Shown: piece by piece, positions 19,758 through 28,818 of the stretch | Numbering within the stretch: position 1 is the first letter of the stretch | Layout of the letters: every line of letters begins with the position of its first letter | Source: Flagellimonas maritima | GTDB lineage: Bacteria; Bacteroidota; Bacteroidia; Flavobacteriales; Flavobacteriaceae | DNA length: 64,000 nucleotides | Direction: 5' to 3' | Assembly (NCBI RefSeq): GCF_003269425.1 | Contig: NZ_CP030104.1 | Span: 2,816,001-2,880,000 of the forward strand | The notes under the pieces: model-generated | Databases searched by the model: none | Seen by the model: the letters and a program-made list of their open reading frames with translations, nothing else | What the model was told of the DNA's origin: nothing | Position numbers and translations under genes: made by a program

Positions 19758-20483
19758 TTAATCACGCTTACTTATTCTGGCGTCTCCGCTTAGTTGCAAA
19801 CGAACTATCTCCGCATTGCCTTTATAATTCAATTCACTGTCTCCTGAGGCATTCATGTCTATAGTATTTGTTACGGATAGATATGCCTCACTGTCTCCAT
19901 TGAGTTTAATATCAAGATCATCTACAATAAGGTCATAATCTTCTAAAAAGCTGTCGCCACTAAGGGTCGCATCTAATGAAGTAACAGTTCCAAATAGATT
20001 TACGCTTGAGTCACCTCTTGCATTCAAAGATAATCTGTCCAGGGCTATTTCCCCAAGAAATTGACTGTCACCAAATAGGTTGAATTCGGCATTCTCGGCA
20101 ATCAGAGCATTTTCTAACGTCACTGAGGAATCACCGAATATTTCAAATCTTGAAATGTTGTTGGTGCTGATATATATTTTTAAAGTTACGTTGCCACTAA
20201 TTGTCAGGTTGTCTTGCAGACGTATTTTTAACACATTACCTGATTTAGATACAACTATTTTATCTTGTAGGTTTGAATTAGCCTCGATGTTGATAGCCTC
20301 TTCAGTATCGGAAAATGTTACAAAAGCGTCAAAATCTCCATGTATCTCAAGAGCACTATAATTACTGAACGAATATGCAGTGGTTGTAACTGAATTTGAT
20401 GCCCTTATTGATTCATTTTCACAAGATATGAGCAATGTCAAAATTGCCACTAAAAAAATGTTGAATATAATTTTTGATTTCAT
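19758..20483 (-). CDS. Head-GIN (DUF2807) lipoprotein with GDS repeats
   Basis: This 241-residue protein has a signal peptide with lipobox LLISC near residues 17-21. The mature part is a putative-autotransporter-adhesin-like head-GIN domain (DUF2807). Its second half shows a run of about seven G-D-S/A turns spaced near 17-22 residues (FGDSSV, FGDSQF, RGDSSV, SGDSFL, NGDSEA, SGDSEL, SGDARI), as expected for a right-handed beta-helix. The start is the ATG at 20483, giving a proper signal peptide; the frame is open further up but without sense. It lies downstream of the sigma-factor operon and shares the theme of envelope proteins. Function unknown. Confidence 0.85.
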   Translation of the reverse strand: MKSKIIFNIFLVAILTLLISCENESIRASNSVTTTAYSFSNYSALEIHGDFDAFVTFSDTEEAINIEANSNLQDKIVVSKSGNVLKIRLQDNLTISGNVTLKIYISTNNISRFEIFGDSSVTLENALIAENAEFNLFGDSQFLGEIALDRLSLNARGDSSVNLFGTVTSLDATLSGDSFLEDYDLIVDDLDIKLNGDSEAYLSVTNTIDMNASGDSELNYKGNAEIVRLQLSGDARISKRD

Positions 20484-20718
20484 TTTGATTGATGTTGAGA
20501 CTTTTCGATTAGATACTTTCACAATAGTTTTTAAAACACATCCCGCTGTGGTTATTTGTATCAATTATTTGAAGTTGGTGATAGAGATCCACCTAAAACG
20601 TTCAGCATGAGTGGCTTTTGATCCCTCCAGCATATATACCTTATCACTTTTTGTAAATACCCGCAAAGTATTAATATGACGCTTTCTATCTATTTGTTTC
20701 ATTTATCCAAGGTTTTTT

Positions 20719-21381
20719 TTATAAGGTTTTTTTATAACGATTTCTGCCCATATTGAATATGCCCAGTTTAATTCCAATTTCCCCGGTAAAACCGTTTATT
20801 CTATCAATAGGGCTATCTGCTAATTCGATTTTACTCGAAAAACGGTATTTTATTCCAGCCTCTAGCTGTACAAAGCGTGAAATATTGAAAAGTGCATTTA
20901 CTCCGGGCTCCAAAACAAAAATTGGATCGATATCATCATTTTCCAAATCAAAATCATCACTATTTCTGCCAATATTTCGCTCAATATATCCTACGGCGCC
21001 ACCACCAATTAATAAGGGAAAAGAAAGACTTACCCTGGATTTTCCGAATAAAATAGGTTCAAGGTGAAAACCCGCATAGCTTGCAAGAAGATCATCTCTG
21101 GTATTGCTGCGCGGGTTGAAAATGTCTTGTTCCGAATAAAGGCCTTTTAACAGTAGACCCACCTCAAATTGTTGGTTGGCCACATAGGCAATCTTAAAAC
21201 TGCCTACATAAGTATCTTGGCCGTCAATTTCACCGTAGCCCATGGTCAAACCAATGTAAACGCCATGAACCACATTTCTTCTATCATTGAACGTAATGTA
21301 CTCACCGTCGTCATTTTGAGCTCGGGCCATAAACACGGTAAACAATAAAAGCAGGGCAAAAATGATTTTTTGATTGTTCAT
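20719..21381 (-). CDS. Outer-membrane beta-barrel protein, predicted ECF sigma target
   Basis: This 220-residue protein has a Sec signal peptide (ending near ARAQ) and alternating hydrophobic strands with aromatic ends, such as GVYIGLTMGYGEIDG and RFVQLEAGIKYRFSS, which suit a small outer-membrane barrel. No enzyme motif is seen. A promoter of the local ECF form lies 30 nt before its ATG, so it is probably part of the regulon of the sigma factor encoded upstream. Its role could be structural or in stress sensing. Confidence 0.78.
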   Translation of the reverse strand: MNNQKIIFALLLLFTVFMARAQNDDGEYITFNDRRNVVHGVYIGLTMGYGEIDGQDTYVGSFKIAYVANQQFEVGLLLKGLYSEQDIFNPRSNTRDDLLASYAGFHLEPILFGKSRVSLSFPLLIGGGAVGYIERNIGRNSDDFDLENDDIDPIFVLEPGVNALFNISRFVQLEAGIKYRFSSKIELADSPIDRINGFTGEIGIKLGIFNMGRNRYKKTL

Positions 21382-21410
21382 TATTTATTGGATATTTTGA
21401 TTGATGTTAT

Positions 21411-21439
21411 AAGGACAACTAAAATTTGTAAAGGTTGCA
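21411..21439 (-). promoter_or_regulatory. ECF-type promoter of the beta-barrel gene
   Basis: On the minus strand TGCAACC (21433-21439) is followed after exactly 16 nt by GTCCTT (21411-21416). The same two boxes with the same spacing occur before the sigma-factor gene and before the TonB receptor gene. Confidence 0.75.
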
Positions 21440-21451
21440 CATAAATAAAAA

Positions 21452-22537
21452 TTATTCACGTAGCGTTACTATTCCTTTTACACCCGTAATTGTGATGGAA
21501 CCTTTTTTACCATTACCGTAAGTAGCTTCGATCTCCCGAAGCTTGCTACTTTTGTCCAACATATTTGAGTTAACATTTTCGAAGGATTTTGGTAAGCGTA
21601 CTACCCCTTGTTCCAATGTAGCACTGAACCGGTGGGAAAAACCTGCTACGTTCAAATTTATATCGGATGATTCTTGCTCAAGGACAATTTCTGCAGCGGA
21701 TTCAAGGATTTCAGCAATTCGGAAATCAGTGATTTTTAGATTCAAATCCACATTCCTGATCAACCGTTGCGCTTCTAACTTGCTGAATTTTAGACTGCCA
21801 TAAACTGTACCTACTTCCTCCAAGAAGATATCATCTTTATTTGAATAGATTTCCAATGAAGAAACGGCATTAAGTCTCATGTTGCTGCCATCAGTATTCA
21901 ATCTAAGGCTTTTGGAATCTATCATGTCCAATTCGCCGTTCTTTAGATATATACTGGCATAGTTTATATTACGGGCACGCAATTTGCCATATTTCATGGT
22001 AATATCTGCTTTGCCCAAATTATCGCTTACCCACAGGTCGCCATGTTCCAAAAGTAAATTTAAGGGACCGCTCCAATCTTCAATGACCACATCACCAAAT
22101 CGGTTTGTGACCTTAAGCTTTGCTTTGCTTGGCAAATAAACCTGATAATCAATTTGTACACGGCTACGGTCAAAGTCAATAGGATTGGCTTTATTGAAAA
22201 GATCGGCAAGCCATCCTGTATTCTTATTGGAAATTTCGGAGACAATACTCGCAAACCCAGAACTGGATTTTATTTTAGTATTGATACGACCTAACAAATC
22301 CTTTGCATTCTCTTTTTTTCTATGGTTTACTGTGATTTTAATACTAATGGAAACCTCATTCCTGTTCCAGCCATTTACATTGATATCGCCATATTTGTTC
22401 TCTAACCTCAGTTCCCCTGCATTGGTCAAGGGTAAGGTCTTTTCTATGGTCTTGGATATTTTCTCTTGCGCAGTGCCCATTTTAAAAAACAGAAGTACTA
22501 CTGCTATCCATAGAACTATCTTATAACGTGTATCCAT
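21452..22537 (-). CDS. Exported DUF4097-like beta-helix protein in the sigma operon
   Basis: This 361-residue protein has a Sec signal peptide (hydrophobic stretch WIAVVLLFFKMGTAQ). The mature part is a series of short strands with repeated GD(I/V/L)-type turns (NKYGDINVNGW, NRFGDVVIEDW, LEHGDLWVSDN, MKYGKLRARN), as in DUF4097/head-GIN-like solenoids. Function unknown. I used the ATG at 22537 (MDTRYK); two ATGs lie just above. The start overlaps the end of the anti-sigma gene by 17 nt, so it is translated from the same mRNA as the sigma and anti-sigma factors. Confidence 0.78.
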   Translation of the reverse strand: MDTRYKIVLWIAVVLLFFKMGTAQEKISKTIEKTLPLTNAGELRLENKYGDINVNGWNRNEVSISIKITVNHRKKENAKDLLGRINTKIKSSSGFASIVSEISNKNTGWLADLFNKANPIDFDRSRVQIDYQVYLPSKAKLKVTNRFGDVVIEDWSGPLNLLLEHGDLWVSDNLGKADITMKYGKLRARNINYASIYLKNGELDMIDSKSLRLNTDGSNMRLNAVSSLEIYSNKDDIFLEEVGTVYGSLKFSKLEAQRLIRNVDLNLKITDFRIAEILESAAEIVLEQESSDINLNVAGFSHRFSATLEQGVVRLPKSFENVNSNMLDKSSKLREIEATYGNGKKGSITITGVKGIVTLRE

Positions 22538-23060
22538 AATCATCATCTGGTAATTTTGAATCGTTTATCTGCTTCAATAAATTTTCAATAAGCTCGATCC
22601 GCTTTTTATAGTTGGCCACAATGGCCTCAAGCACCTGCTCATTGTCAAGGTTCTTTCGCATTTCTAAGCGAAGGGTTTCATATTCCAAATCGAGTTCTTC
22701 CATAAAGGACAGAAACTCTGATTTATCTTCTTCGGAAAGTTTAGGATGATTTTGCACCAATTGTACTTGATAGGAAACCAAATTTTGGTAGTGCATATCT
22801 ATGTCGACCAGTTCTTTTGGCATATATTGATTTTCAACTGTATTGCCGCTAAATATGGATAAACCAATAATACCGGTAATTCCCAGTAATAAAGCTATAC
22901 TCGCCGCGATTTGCAGTATTGGTGATTTCCAAAGAGGAATTATTTTTGGCTTCTCATTTTCAAGTTCTTTTGAGATAGTAACCCATAGTTTGGCGCGGTC
23001 TGCTTTATATTCATCAAATTGTGAAGCATTATCTCTAATATGTTTTTCAAAATTGTCCAT
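22521..23060 (-). CDS. Probable membrane anti-sigma factor
   Basis: This 179-residue protein has a cytosolic N-terminal helix region of about 45 residues (with YKADRAKLWVTISKELENE), one membrane span (about residues 50-72) and a long helical periplasmic part with heptad-like Glu/Leu/Lys. This layout and its position directly behind an ECF sigma gene, with a TAATG overlap, make an anti-sigma role likely. No zinc-binding ZAS motif (HxxxCxxC) is seen, so it belongs to the non-ZAS type common in Bacteroidota. What it senses is unknown. Confidence 0.75.
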   Translation of the reverse strand: MDNFEKHIRDNASQFDEYKADRAKLWVTISKELENEKPKIIPLWKSPILQIAASIALLLGITGIIGLSIFSGNTVENQYMPKELVDIDMHYQNLVSYQVQLVQNHPKLSEEDKSEFLSFMEELDLEYETLRLEMRKNLDNEQVLEAIVANYKKRIELIENLLKQINDSKLPDDDYGYTL

Positions 23061-23599
23061 TACAATTCGCTTATGATTTCCAATAATTTTTTCTTTGCTC
23101 TGTGATATTGTGATTTGGAGGTGCTAGTCGCAATACCCAATATTTCTGCAATCTCCGCATGATCATACCCTTCAATTAGGTATAGGTTGATAATCTGTTT
23201 GTATCCTTCAGGTAATTTTGCAATACCCAGTTTTACATTTCCAATATCAATTGCTTCAGTTTCAACTATAGTTTCCTCGGTCAAATGATACTCCTGGGTT
23301 TCTAAAGGCACTACGGGAATACGCTTGGCCTTTAGGTGATTGATGCTTTTATTTATGACGATACGTTTTAACCATGCCCCAAAACTGCTCTCATATTTAA
23401 AACCACCTAAGTTTTTGAAAGCGTCCACAAAACTGTCCTGTACAATATCTTCTGCATCTTCCTTATTCCCCAAAAACCGAAGTCCCACATTATACATAGC
23501 ATCCACATACAGCGCGTATAGCTCGTATTGCGAGTTGGTTTTACCAGTTTTGCACTGTTCTACCAAGTCCTTATGTGTAAAACGAATTTCGGTTTCCAA
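23060..23599 (-). CDS. ECF-family RNA polymerase sigma factor
   Basis: This 179-residue sigma-70-family protein has region 2 (GLRFLGNKEDAEDIVQDSF, then SSFGAWLKRIVINKSINHLK) and region 4 (LPEGYKQIINLYLIEGYDH, then AEIAEILGIATSTSKSQYHRAKKKL). The frame opens at a TTG at 23599, with an in-frame TAA only two codons above and no earlier ATG, so a TTG start is likely. A promoter of the form it probably reads lies 30 nt upstream, indicating self-activation. The anti-sigma gene follows with a one-base overlap. Confidence 0.93.
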   Translation of the reverse strand: METEIRFTHKDLVEQCKTGKTNSQYELYALYVDAMYNVGLRFLGNKEDAEDIVQDSFVDAFKNLGGFKYESSFGAWLKRIVINKSINHLKAKRIPVVPLETQEYHLTEETIVETEAIDIGNVKLGIAKLPEGYKQIINLYLIEGYDHAEIAEILGIATSTSKSQYHRAKKKLLEIISEL

Positions 23600-23628
23600 A
23601 GGTTATAGGTTGATGCCTTATCAGGGTT

Positions 23629-23657
23629 AAAGACAAATGCAAATGTAAAAGGTTGCA
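23629..23657 (-). promoter_or_regulatory. ECF-type promoter of the sigma/anti-sigma operon
   Basis: On the minus strand TGCAACC (23651-23657) is followed after exactly 16 nt by GTCTTT (23629-23634), 30 nt before the TTG start of the sigma gene. This points to autoregulation. Confidence 0.75.
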
Positions 23658-23701
23658 CATCAAGGAAAAAAAATTGAAAATGAATAAAATTTTGGATTTG
23701 G

Positions 23702-23730
23702 TGCAACCCTAAATTTTTTAAGCTGTCTAT
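23702..23730 (+). promoter_or_regulatory. ECF-type promoter of the TonB receptor gene
   Basis: TGCAACC (23702-23708) is followed after exactly 16 nt by GTCTAT (23725-23730), 36 nt before the ATG of the receptor. It is divergent from the sigma-gene promoter, 44 nt away. Confidence 0.75.
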
Positions 23731-23766
23731 AGCTGTGAAAATTTATACAACCGTAAACAATCAAAA

Positions 23767-26172
23767 ATGAACAGAAATCATCAAATCAGTCTTGTGACCA
23801 AATGTACCGTGTGGTCGCTGTGGCTTTATTTCCTAGGCTGTATAGTCGCCATGGGACAGACGGACAAAACTATTAGCGGTACCATAACCGATAAAAGCAA
23901 TGGCGAAACCCTTTTTGGAGCTTCTGTATTCTTGACAGGTACAAGTATTGGAGGAGTTACAAATGAATATGGGTTTTATTCCATTACTGCTCCAAAAGGA
24001 AAGTATATCCTCAATATATCGTATATGGGATATAATGACCGCAACATTGAAATAACACTCGATGCAGACCTCAAATATGACATTGAAATTTCAGAATTAT
24101 CCACAGAACTGGATGAAGTAGTGGTTACTGCGGATGAGCCGGAACGTGCTATTCTCCGAAAGCCCGAAATGAGCATAGTTAAAATGAACATCGCCACCAT
24201 AAAGCAAATGCCCGTAGTTTTGGGAGAGGTAGATATATTGAAGTCTCTACAAATGCTACCCGGTGTTACCAATAATGGTGAGGGTACCGGTGGTTTTCAT
24301 GTACGAGGTGGGGCACAGGACCAAAACTTGGTATTGCTTGACGAAGCTATTATTTACAACACTTCGCACATGTTTGGCTTCTTTTCAGTATTCAATGCAG
24401 ATGCAATTAAAGATGTGAAGTTGTACAAGGGTGGTATTCCAGCTCGTTTTGGGGGTCGAGTATCCTCAGTACTTGACATTCGGCAAAAAGACGGTAATAA
24501 CAAAAATTTTGCCGCCACTGGTGGTATTGGCATAATTTCGAGCCGATTAACTTTGGAAGGGCCTGTTTTTGGACAAAAGGGTTCTTTTTTGGTCGCAGGT
24601 AGACGTTCATATGCCGATCTATTATTGGCGGCAGGAGGGGAGGACAATAGGGTCACTTTCTATGATCTCAATCTAAAAACGAATTACAACATCAATCCAA
24701 ACAATAAACTATTCCTTTCGGGTTATTTTGGAAGAGATGCCTTTAAGCTTGGTAATAGTTTTGACAGCAGTTACGGAAACACTTCCGGAAACCTTCGTTG
24801 GAACCATATTTTTAATAATCGCTTGTTCTCTAACCTTTCTGTTATTGCCAGTCGCTACGATTATGATCTTGGATTTGACCAGGACGAATTTGAGTGGAAA
24901 TCCTCTATCACCAATTACAATCTTAAATATGACTTTAAGTACTATTTGAGCGATGCCTTTAAACTAGAATTTGGAACAAGTGCCATTTATTACGATTTTG
25001 ATCCTGGACAGGTACAACCTACCGCAGAGAGCTCTCCAGTAAATCCACTTAAATTGGACCGTAAAAAGGCTATTGAAAGTGGTTTGTATATCAATGCAGA
25101 ACATAAATTAAGTCCCAAATTGACCGCACAATATGGACTTCGCTACAGTGCTTTTACACGTTTAGGGGGGCAGGCATTGACCGAATATGCCAATAGCCAA
25201 CCTGTAGTCTATAACGCAACATTGGGAATCTATCAACGTGGTACCGAAATAGGGGAGATAAGCTTTGATGATGACGAGACCATTAAACGTTTTGGCAATT
25301 TGGAGCCTAGAGTGTCATTGGCGTATTCATTAAACGAGAATTCTTCATTAAAGGCGGGTTTCTCCAGAATTGCCCAGTACATACATCTTTTATCGAACAC
25401 GTCTTCTGTAACTCCGTTGGATGTTTGGACACCAAGTGGAGAGTTTATAGAACCACAGCTTTCTAATCAATATGCTATTGGATATTTTCGAAATTTTCTG
25501 GATAAAACTTATTCATTGGAAGTTGAAACGTATTATAAGAATGTGGATAATCGGATTGATTACATCGATGGATCCGATTTAATAGGGCAAAATACCATAG
25601 AAACAGAAATCCTGAACGGTGAAATGAGAGCTTATGGATTGGAAGTTTTACTCCGAAAAAATGAAGGTGATTTTACCGGGTGGATAGCTTACACACTATC
25701 TAAATCTGAACAGCGAACCCCTGGTGGCAATGCAGGCGGGCCCGGTATAAATAATGGAGATTGGTACAATACTTTTTTTGATAGAACACATGACATTTCC
25801 ATATCCGGTGCTTATCGCCTGAACGATAAATGGAGTTTTGGCACCAATCTGGTCTTTCAGACGGGGAGGCCGGTCACTTATCCCAATGGGCAGTATGAAT
25901 ATGAAGGACTTTCCATTGCAAGTTATGCTCCACGAAATTCAGACCGTTTGCCAACCTACCATCGGTTGGACCTTTCTATCAATTACAAGCCCAACAGAAA
26001 ACCCAACAATAGATTGAAAGGAGAATGGGTACTTGGTATTTACAATGTATACAACAGAAGAAACGCAGCTTCCATTTCCTTTGGTCAAAATGTAGAAACT
26101 GGGGCTAATGAAGCCACTAGAACTGCCATTTTTGGGATTGTGCCCTCTATAACCTATAATTTTAAATTTTAA
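23767..26172 (+). CDS. TonB-dependent outer-membrane receptor with carboxypeptidase-like N-domain
   Basis: This 801-residue receptor has a signal peptide, a carboxypeptidase-regulatory-like domain (about residues 35-120: TISGTITDKSNGETLFGASV), a plug domain with TonB-box-like ELDEVVVTAD and the block GGFHVRGGAQDQNLVLLDE, and a barrel ending in the aromatic PSITYNFKF. The substrate is unknown. The next gene codes for a DUF4249 lipoprotein 3 nt away, a standing pair in this phylum. An ECF-form promoter precedes it, so uptake by this receptor is probably switched by the adjacent sigma factor. Confidence 0.92.
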   Translation: MNRNHQISLVTKCTVWSLWLYFLGCIVAMGQTDKTISGTITDKSNGETLFGASVFLTGTSIGGVTNEYGFYSITAPKGKYILNISYMGYNDRNIEITLDADLKYDIEISELSTELDEVVVTADEPERAILRKPEMSIVKMNIATIKQMPVVLGEVDILKSLQMLPGVTNNGEGTGGFHVRGGAQDQNLVLLDEAIIYNTSHMFGFFSVFNADAIKDVKLYKGGIPARFGGRVSSVLDIRQKDGNNKNFAATGGIGIISSRLTLEGPVFGQKGSFLVAGRRSYADLLLAAGGEDNRVTFYDLNLKTNYNINPNNKLFLSGYFGRDAFKLGNSFDSSYGNTSGNLRWNHIFNNRLFSNLSVIASRYDYDLGFDQDEFEWKSSITNYNLKYDFKYYLSDAFKLEFGTSAIYYDFDPGQVQPTAESSPVNPLKLDRKKAIESGLYINAEHKLSPKLTAQYGLRYSAFTRLGGQALTEYANSQPVVYNATLGIYQRGTEIGEISFDDDETIKRFGNLEPRVSLAYSLNENSSLKAGFSRIAQYIHLLSNTSSVTPLDVWTPSGEFIEPQLSNQYAIGYFRNFLDKTYSLEVETYYKNVDNRIDYIDGSDLIGQNTIETEILNGEMRAYGLEVLLRKNEGDFTGWIAYTLSKSEQRTPGGNAGGPGINNGDWYNTFFDRTHDISISGAYRLNDKWSFGTNLVFQTGRPVTYPNGQYEYEGLSIASYAPRNSDRLPTYHRLDLSINYKPNRKPNNRLKGEWVLGIYNVYNRRNAASISFGQNVETGANEATRTAIFGIVPSITYNFKF

Positions 26173-26175
26173 AAT

Positions 26176-27021
26176 ATGAAAACGTATATACAACTATTGT
26201 TACTTTTTATAATTGCACAGCTCGTATCTTGTGAAGATGTAGTTGATGTAGAGGTACAGAATGGCCCCACCCGTTTGGTGGTCGAGGCATCAATAAATTG
26301 GGAAAAAGGAACGTCCGGTAACGTACAAACCATAAAATTAAGGTCTTCGACTCCTTTTTTTAATACTGCGAGTAATCCGGTTACCGGGGCAACAGTCGTC
26401 GTTATCAATAACGCGAATGATGAAACTTACAATTTTGTAGATCAAAATAATGGAGAGTACAGGACAACAACTTTTGAACCGGTATTGGGACAATCCTATT
26501 CATTACAAATCATCCATGATGGGGATGTTTATTCCGCGACAGAAACTATGACTTCGGTTGCTGATATTACCGAAGTGTTTCAAGATACTGAAGATGGTTT
26601 TGAGGATGATGTGCTAGAGGTTCATATAGCATTTACCGACCCCATTGAAATGGGTAATAATTATTTGTTTCGATTTCAAAGGGAAGGCGATTTACTGCCC
26701 GATCTTGAGGTGGCCGAAGATGAATTCGTGAATGGCAACGCAATTGATTGGTGGTACGAAATTGAGGAAGATGAGGATAACAATATATTACCTTTTGCAC
26801 CTGGCGATATTGTTGCTATAGAAATGTTCGGTATCTCTAAGGATTATTACAATTACATTAATATTCTGATAGAACAATTGGGCGGAGTAGGTCTTTTTGA
26901 GGCCACTCCAGTAGCTGTTAGGGGAAATTGCATCAATGAAACCAATCCGGAAAATTATCCCTTTGGGTATTTTCGGCTTACGGAGGTAGTGCGTACAAGC
27001 TACACTTTTGTAGAAGAATAG
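26176..27021 (+). CDS. DUF4249 lipoprotein, partner of the TonB receptor
   Basis: This 281-residue protein has a signal peptide with lipobox QLVSC (residues 15-19). The mature part opens with EDVVDVEVQNGPTRLVVEASI, the DUF4249 start, and contains Ig-like strands and several acidic stretches. Members of this family are coded next to TonB receptors without a SusD and may act as their surface lids. No further activity can be read. A hairpin at 27043-27075 follows. Confidence 0.85.
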   Translation: MKTYIQLLLLFIIAQLVSCEDVVDVEVQNGPTRLVVEASINWEKGTSGNVQTIKLRSSTPFFNTASNPVTGATVVVINNANDETYNFVDQNNGEYRTTTFEPVLGQSYSLQIIHDGDVYSATETMTSVADITEVFQDTEDGFEDDVLEVHIAFTDPIEMGNNYLFRFQREGDLLPDLEVAEDEFVNGNAIDWWYEIEEDEDNNILPFAPGDIVAIEMFGISKDYYNYINILIEQLGGVGLFEATPVAVRGNCINETNPENYPFGYFRLTEVVRTSYTFVEE

Positions 27022-27042
27022 TTTAGGTTGATTTTGAAGTCG

Positions 27043-27075
27043 GAAAGTGTCAGGTTTCTAGAGCCTGGCATTTTC
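27043..27075 (+). terminator. Terminator of the TonB receptor/DUF4249 operon
   Basis: A 12-bp stem with two G-T pairs (GAAAGTGTCAGG with CCTGGCATTTTC), loop of 9 nt, 22 nt after the DUF4249 stop codon; the T-run is short and partly within the stem. Confidence 0.6.
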
Positions 27076-27371
27076 TATTTCTGGAAAAATAGCTAAGAAC
27101 CACATATCAAAATAATTTATTCTTGCTAGCTCCGTTGTGTATTTTGTTATTTTAACTCAAAAAAAAAAATAGAGGATTCTAAAGTTAATATTGTATATGT
27201 AACTCTAAACTCGTTTCAGGATGCCATCTCCGTAAGCGATTTTTAAAATACTGTATTGGGGTTGAAACAAGTTAAACATGACAATATATAGAAACTCTAG
27301 TTTTCAAAATGCCCAATAGGCTTACTAGTTATGATTTAAATCAGGTCATCTTTGATCATTACTTTTAAAAT

Positions 27372-27414
27372 GAAAAAAAATCAGGAGACCAAACTCTATG
27401 TGTCTCCTGATTTT
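27372..27414 (-). terminator. Terminator of the susCD operon
   Basis: ATCAGGAGAC and GTCTCCTGAT form a perfect 10-bp stem. Read on the minus strand the stem is followed by eight T residues. It lies about 60 nt after the susD stop codon. Confidence 0.88.
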
Positions 27415-27474
27415 AATAAAACTAACTCAAATAAATCAATAAATACGTTTTCTGAATAAATATCCAGAACATAA

Positions 27475-28806
27475 TTATTCACTATCGTATCCTGGATTCT
27501 GTGCTAAATTGTCAGAAACCTGAAGTTCATCCCTTGGAATGGGCAGCACTCTTCTAAAGCTTTCAATACCAAGAACTTCCTCTGCTTGCCCAAGTCGTAC
27601 CAAGTCAAAGAAACGATGACCTTCAAAGTTCAATTCGGCACGTCTTTCATATTGTAGCGCATCCACATATTCGTCTGTATCTGCAAATGGTCCAGTATCG
27701 GGTAATCCCGCCCTATTTCTTACTACATTTAAATCTTCGGTACCCGCATTTGGGTCATTGGAATCAAATACAGCAGCCTCGGAGCGTATAAGATAGAGTT
27801 CTGGTAAACGAAATACCTTTGCATTGTCAGAATTAATGGGATCTGGGTATTTATTACTTTCGTTGACAGAACTGAAAGCAAAAATATTGGCTCTTTGGTC
27901 ATTCTCCTCAAAGCTTTCAAGCAAGTCCGGGTCCACATTATATTCGTTTCTAAACAAAGTAAATGTAAAAAGAGAGCTTTCATCCTGATCATTGAACTCA
28001 ACTTCAAAAATAGATTCTGTTGTCGCATCGGTAGTGGCATAAACATCACTTACATTCTCTACCAACTCGTAGGGGCCATCCGTAATAACTTCATTTGCAT
28101 CTGTGAATGCACCATCATAATCTTTCTGATACAACTTGACTCTTGCCCTAAGACTAAGGGCTGCGTAGTAGTTCATTCTGCCAGAATCGGTACCCCCGGC
28201 ACCTATATTTATGGCATTATCCAAATCGCTCAAAATCTGACCATATGTTTCCGCAACAGTACTTCTTGCCAAATCAGGGATTTCGTTGAAATCATTATTC
28301 GGAATAGGTTCCAATAATAGAGGAAGCCCGTATATGGAAGTAGTATCGTAATGTTCGCCAAATACCCGTAAAAGATCAAAATACGCAAGGGCCCTTATGG
28401 CGTAAGCTTCTGAAAGTACTGCATCGACATCTAAATTTGCATCGTCAATATCATTTACAGTGGTAATAATCAAATTTGCGCTATTGATTATAATATAAGC
28501 ATCCGGCCAAAAATTTCCTATCCATAAATTTGTTGTTGGAACTGCTTGATTATCAAATTCTAATTGTGAATCAAAAAATCCTTCCATAATAGCGTTATCC
28601 GCAATCAAATCAAAATTGAGAATATATTCTGCACCATAGTAATCTGCATCCTGCATTAATGAGTACGCTCCCAACAATGTTCCTTCCACTGAAGCTGCAT
28701 CGACCAATACACCATCAGAATCCAATGATTGTTGTGGTTCCGGTTCCAGAACATCACATGAAACCATCAGTATTATAGCTAAAAATAAACTTATTGTTTT
28801 TTTCAT
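27475..28806 (-). CDS. SusD/RagB-family surface lipoprotein
   Basis: This 443-residue protein has a lipoprotein signal with lipobox MVSC (residues 14-17). SusD marks include an N-terminal TPR-like helical part (YAIRALAYFDLLRVFGEHYD), the block RMNYYAALSLRARVKLYQKDYDGAFTDA, and the closing ELNFEGHRFFDLVRLGQ with LPIPRDELQVSDNLAQNPGY. SusD proteins bind ligand at the cell surface and close over their SusC. It lies 12 nt behind the susC gene. The ligand is unknown, but the neighbouring catabolic genes point to a nitrogen-rich compound or peptide rather than a glycan. Confidence 0.94.
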   Translation of the reverse strand: MKKTISLFLAIILMVSCDVLEPEPQQSLDSDGVLVDAASVEGTLLGAYSLMQDADYYGAEYILNFDLIADNAIMEGFFDSQLEFDNQAVPTTNLWIGNFWPDAYIIINSANLIITTVNDIDDANLDVDAVLSEAYAIRALAYFDLLRVFGEHYDTTSIYGLPLLLEPIPNNDFNEIPDLARSTVAETYGQILSDLDNAINIGAGGTDSGRMNYYAALSLRARVKLYQKDYDGAFTDANEVITDGPYELVENVSDVYATTDATTESIFEVEFNDQDESSLFTFTLFRNEYNVDPDLLESFEENDQRANIFAFSSVNESNKYPDPINSDNAKVFRLPELYLIRSEAAVFDSNDPNAGTEDLNVVRNRAGLPDTGPFADTDEYVDALQYERRAELNFEGHRFFDLVRLGQAEEVLGIESFRRVLPIPRDELQVSDNLAQNPGYDSE

Positions 28807-28818
28807 AATATTTTAAGA

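Larger units (their letters stand above)
27022..27474 (+). other. Intergenic stretch between two convergent operons
   Basis: No gene is seen. It contains the terminator of the TonB receptor operon near its left end and the strong terminator of the susCD operon near its right end. The middle part is AT-rich with a run of A residues near 27160 and no clear element. Confidence 0.6.
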
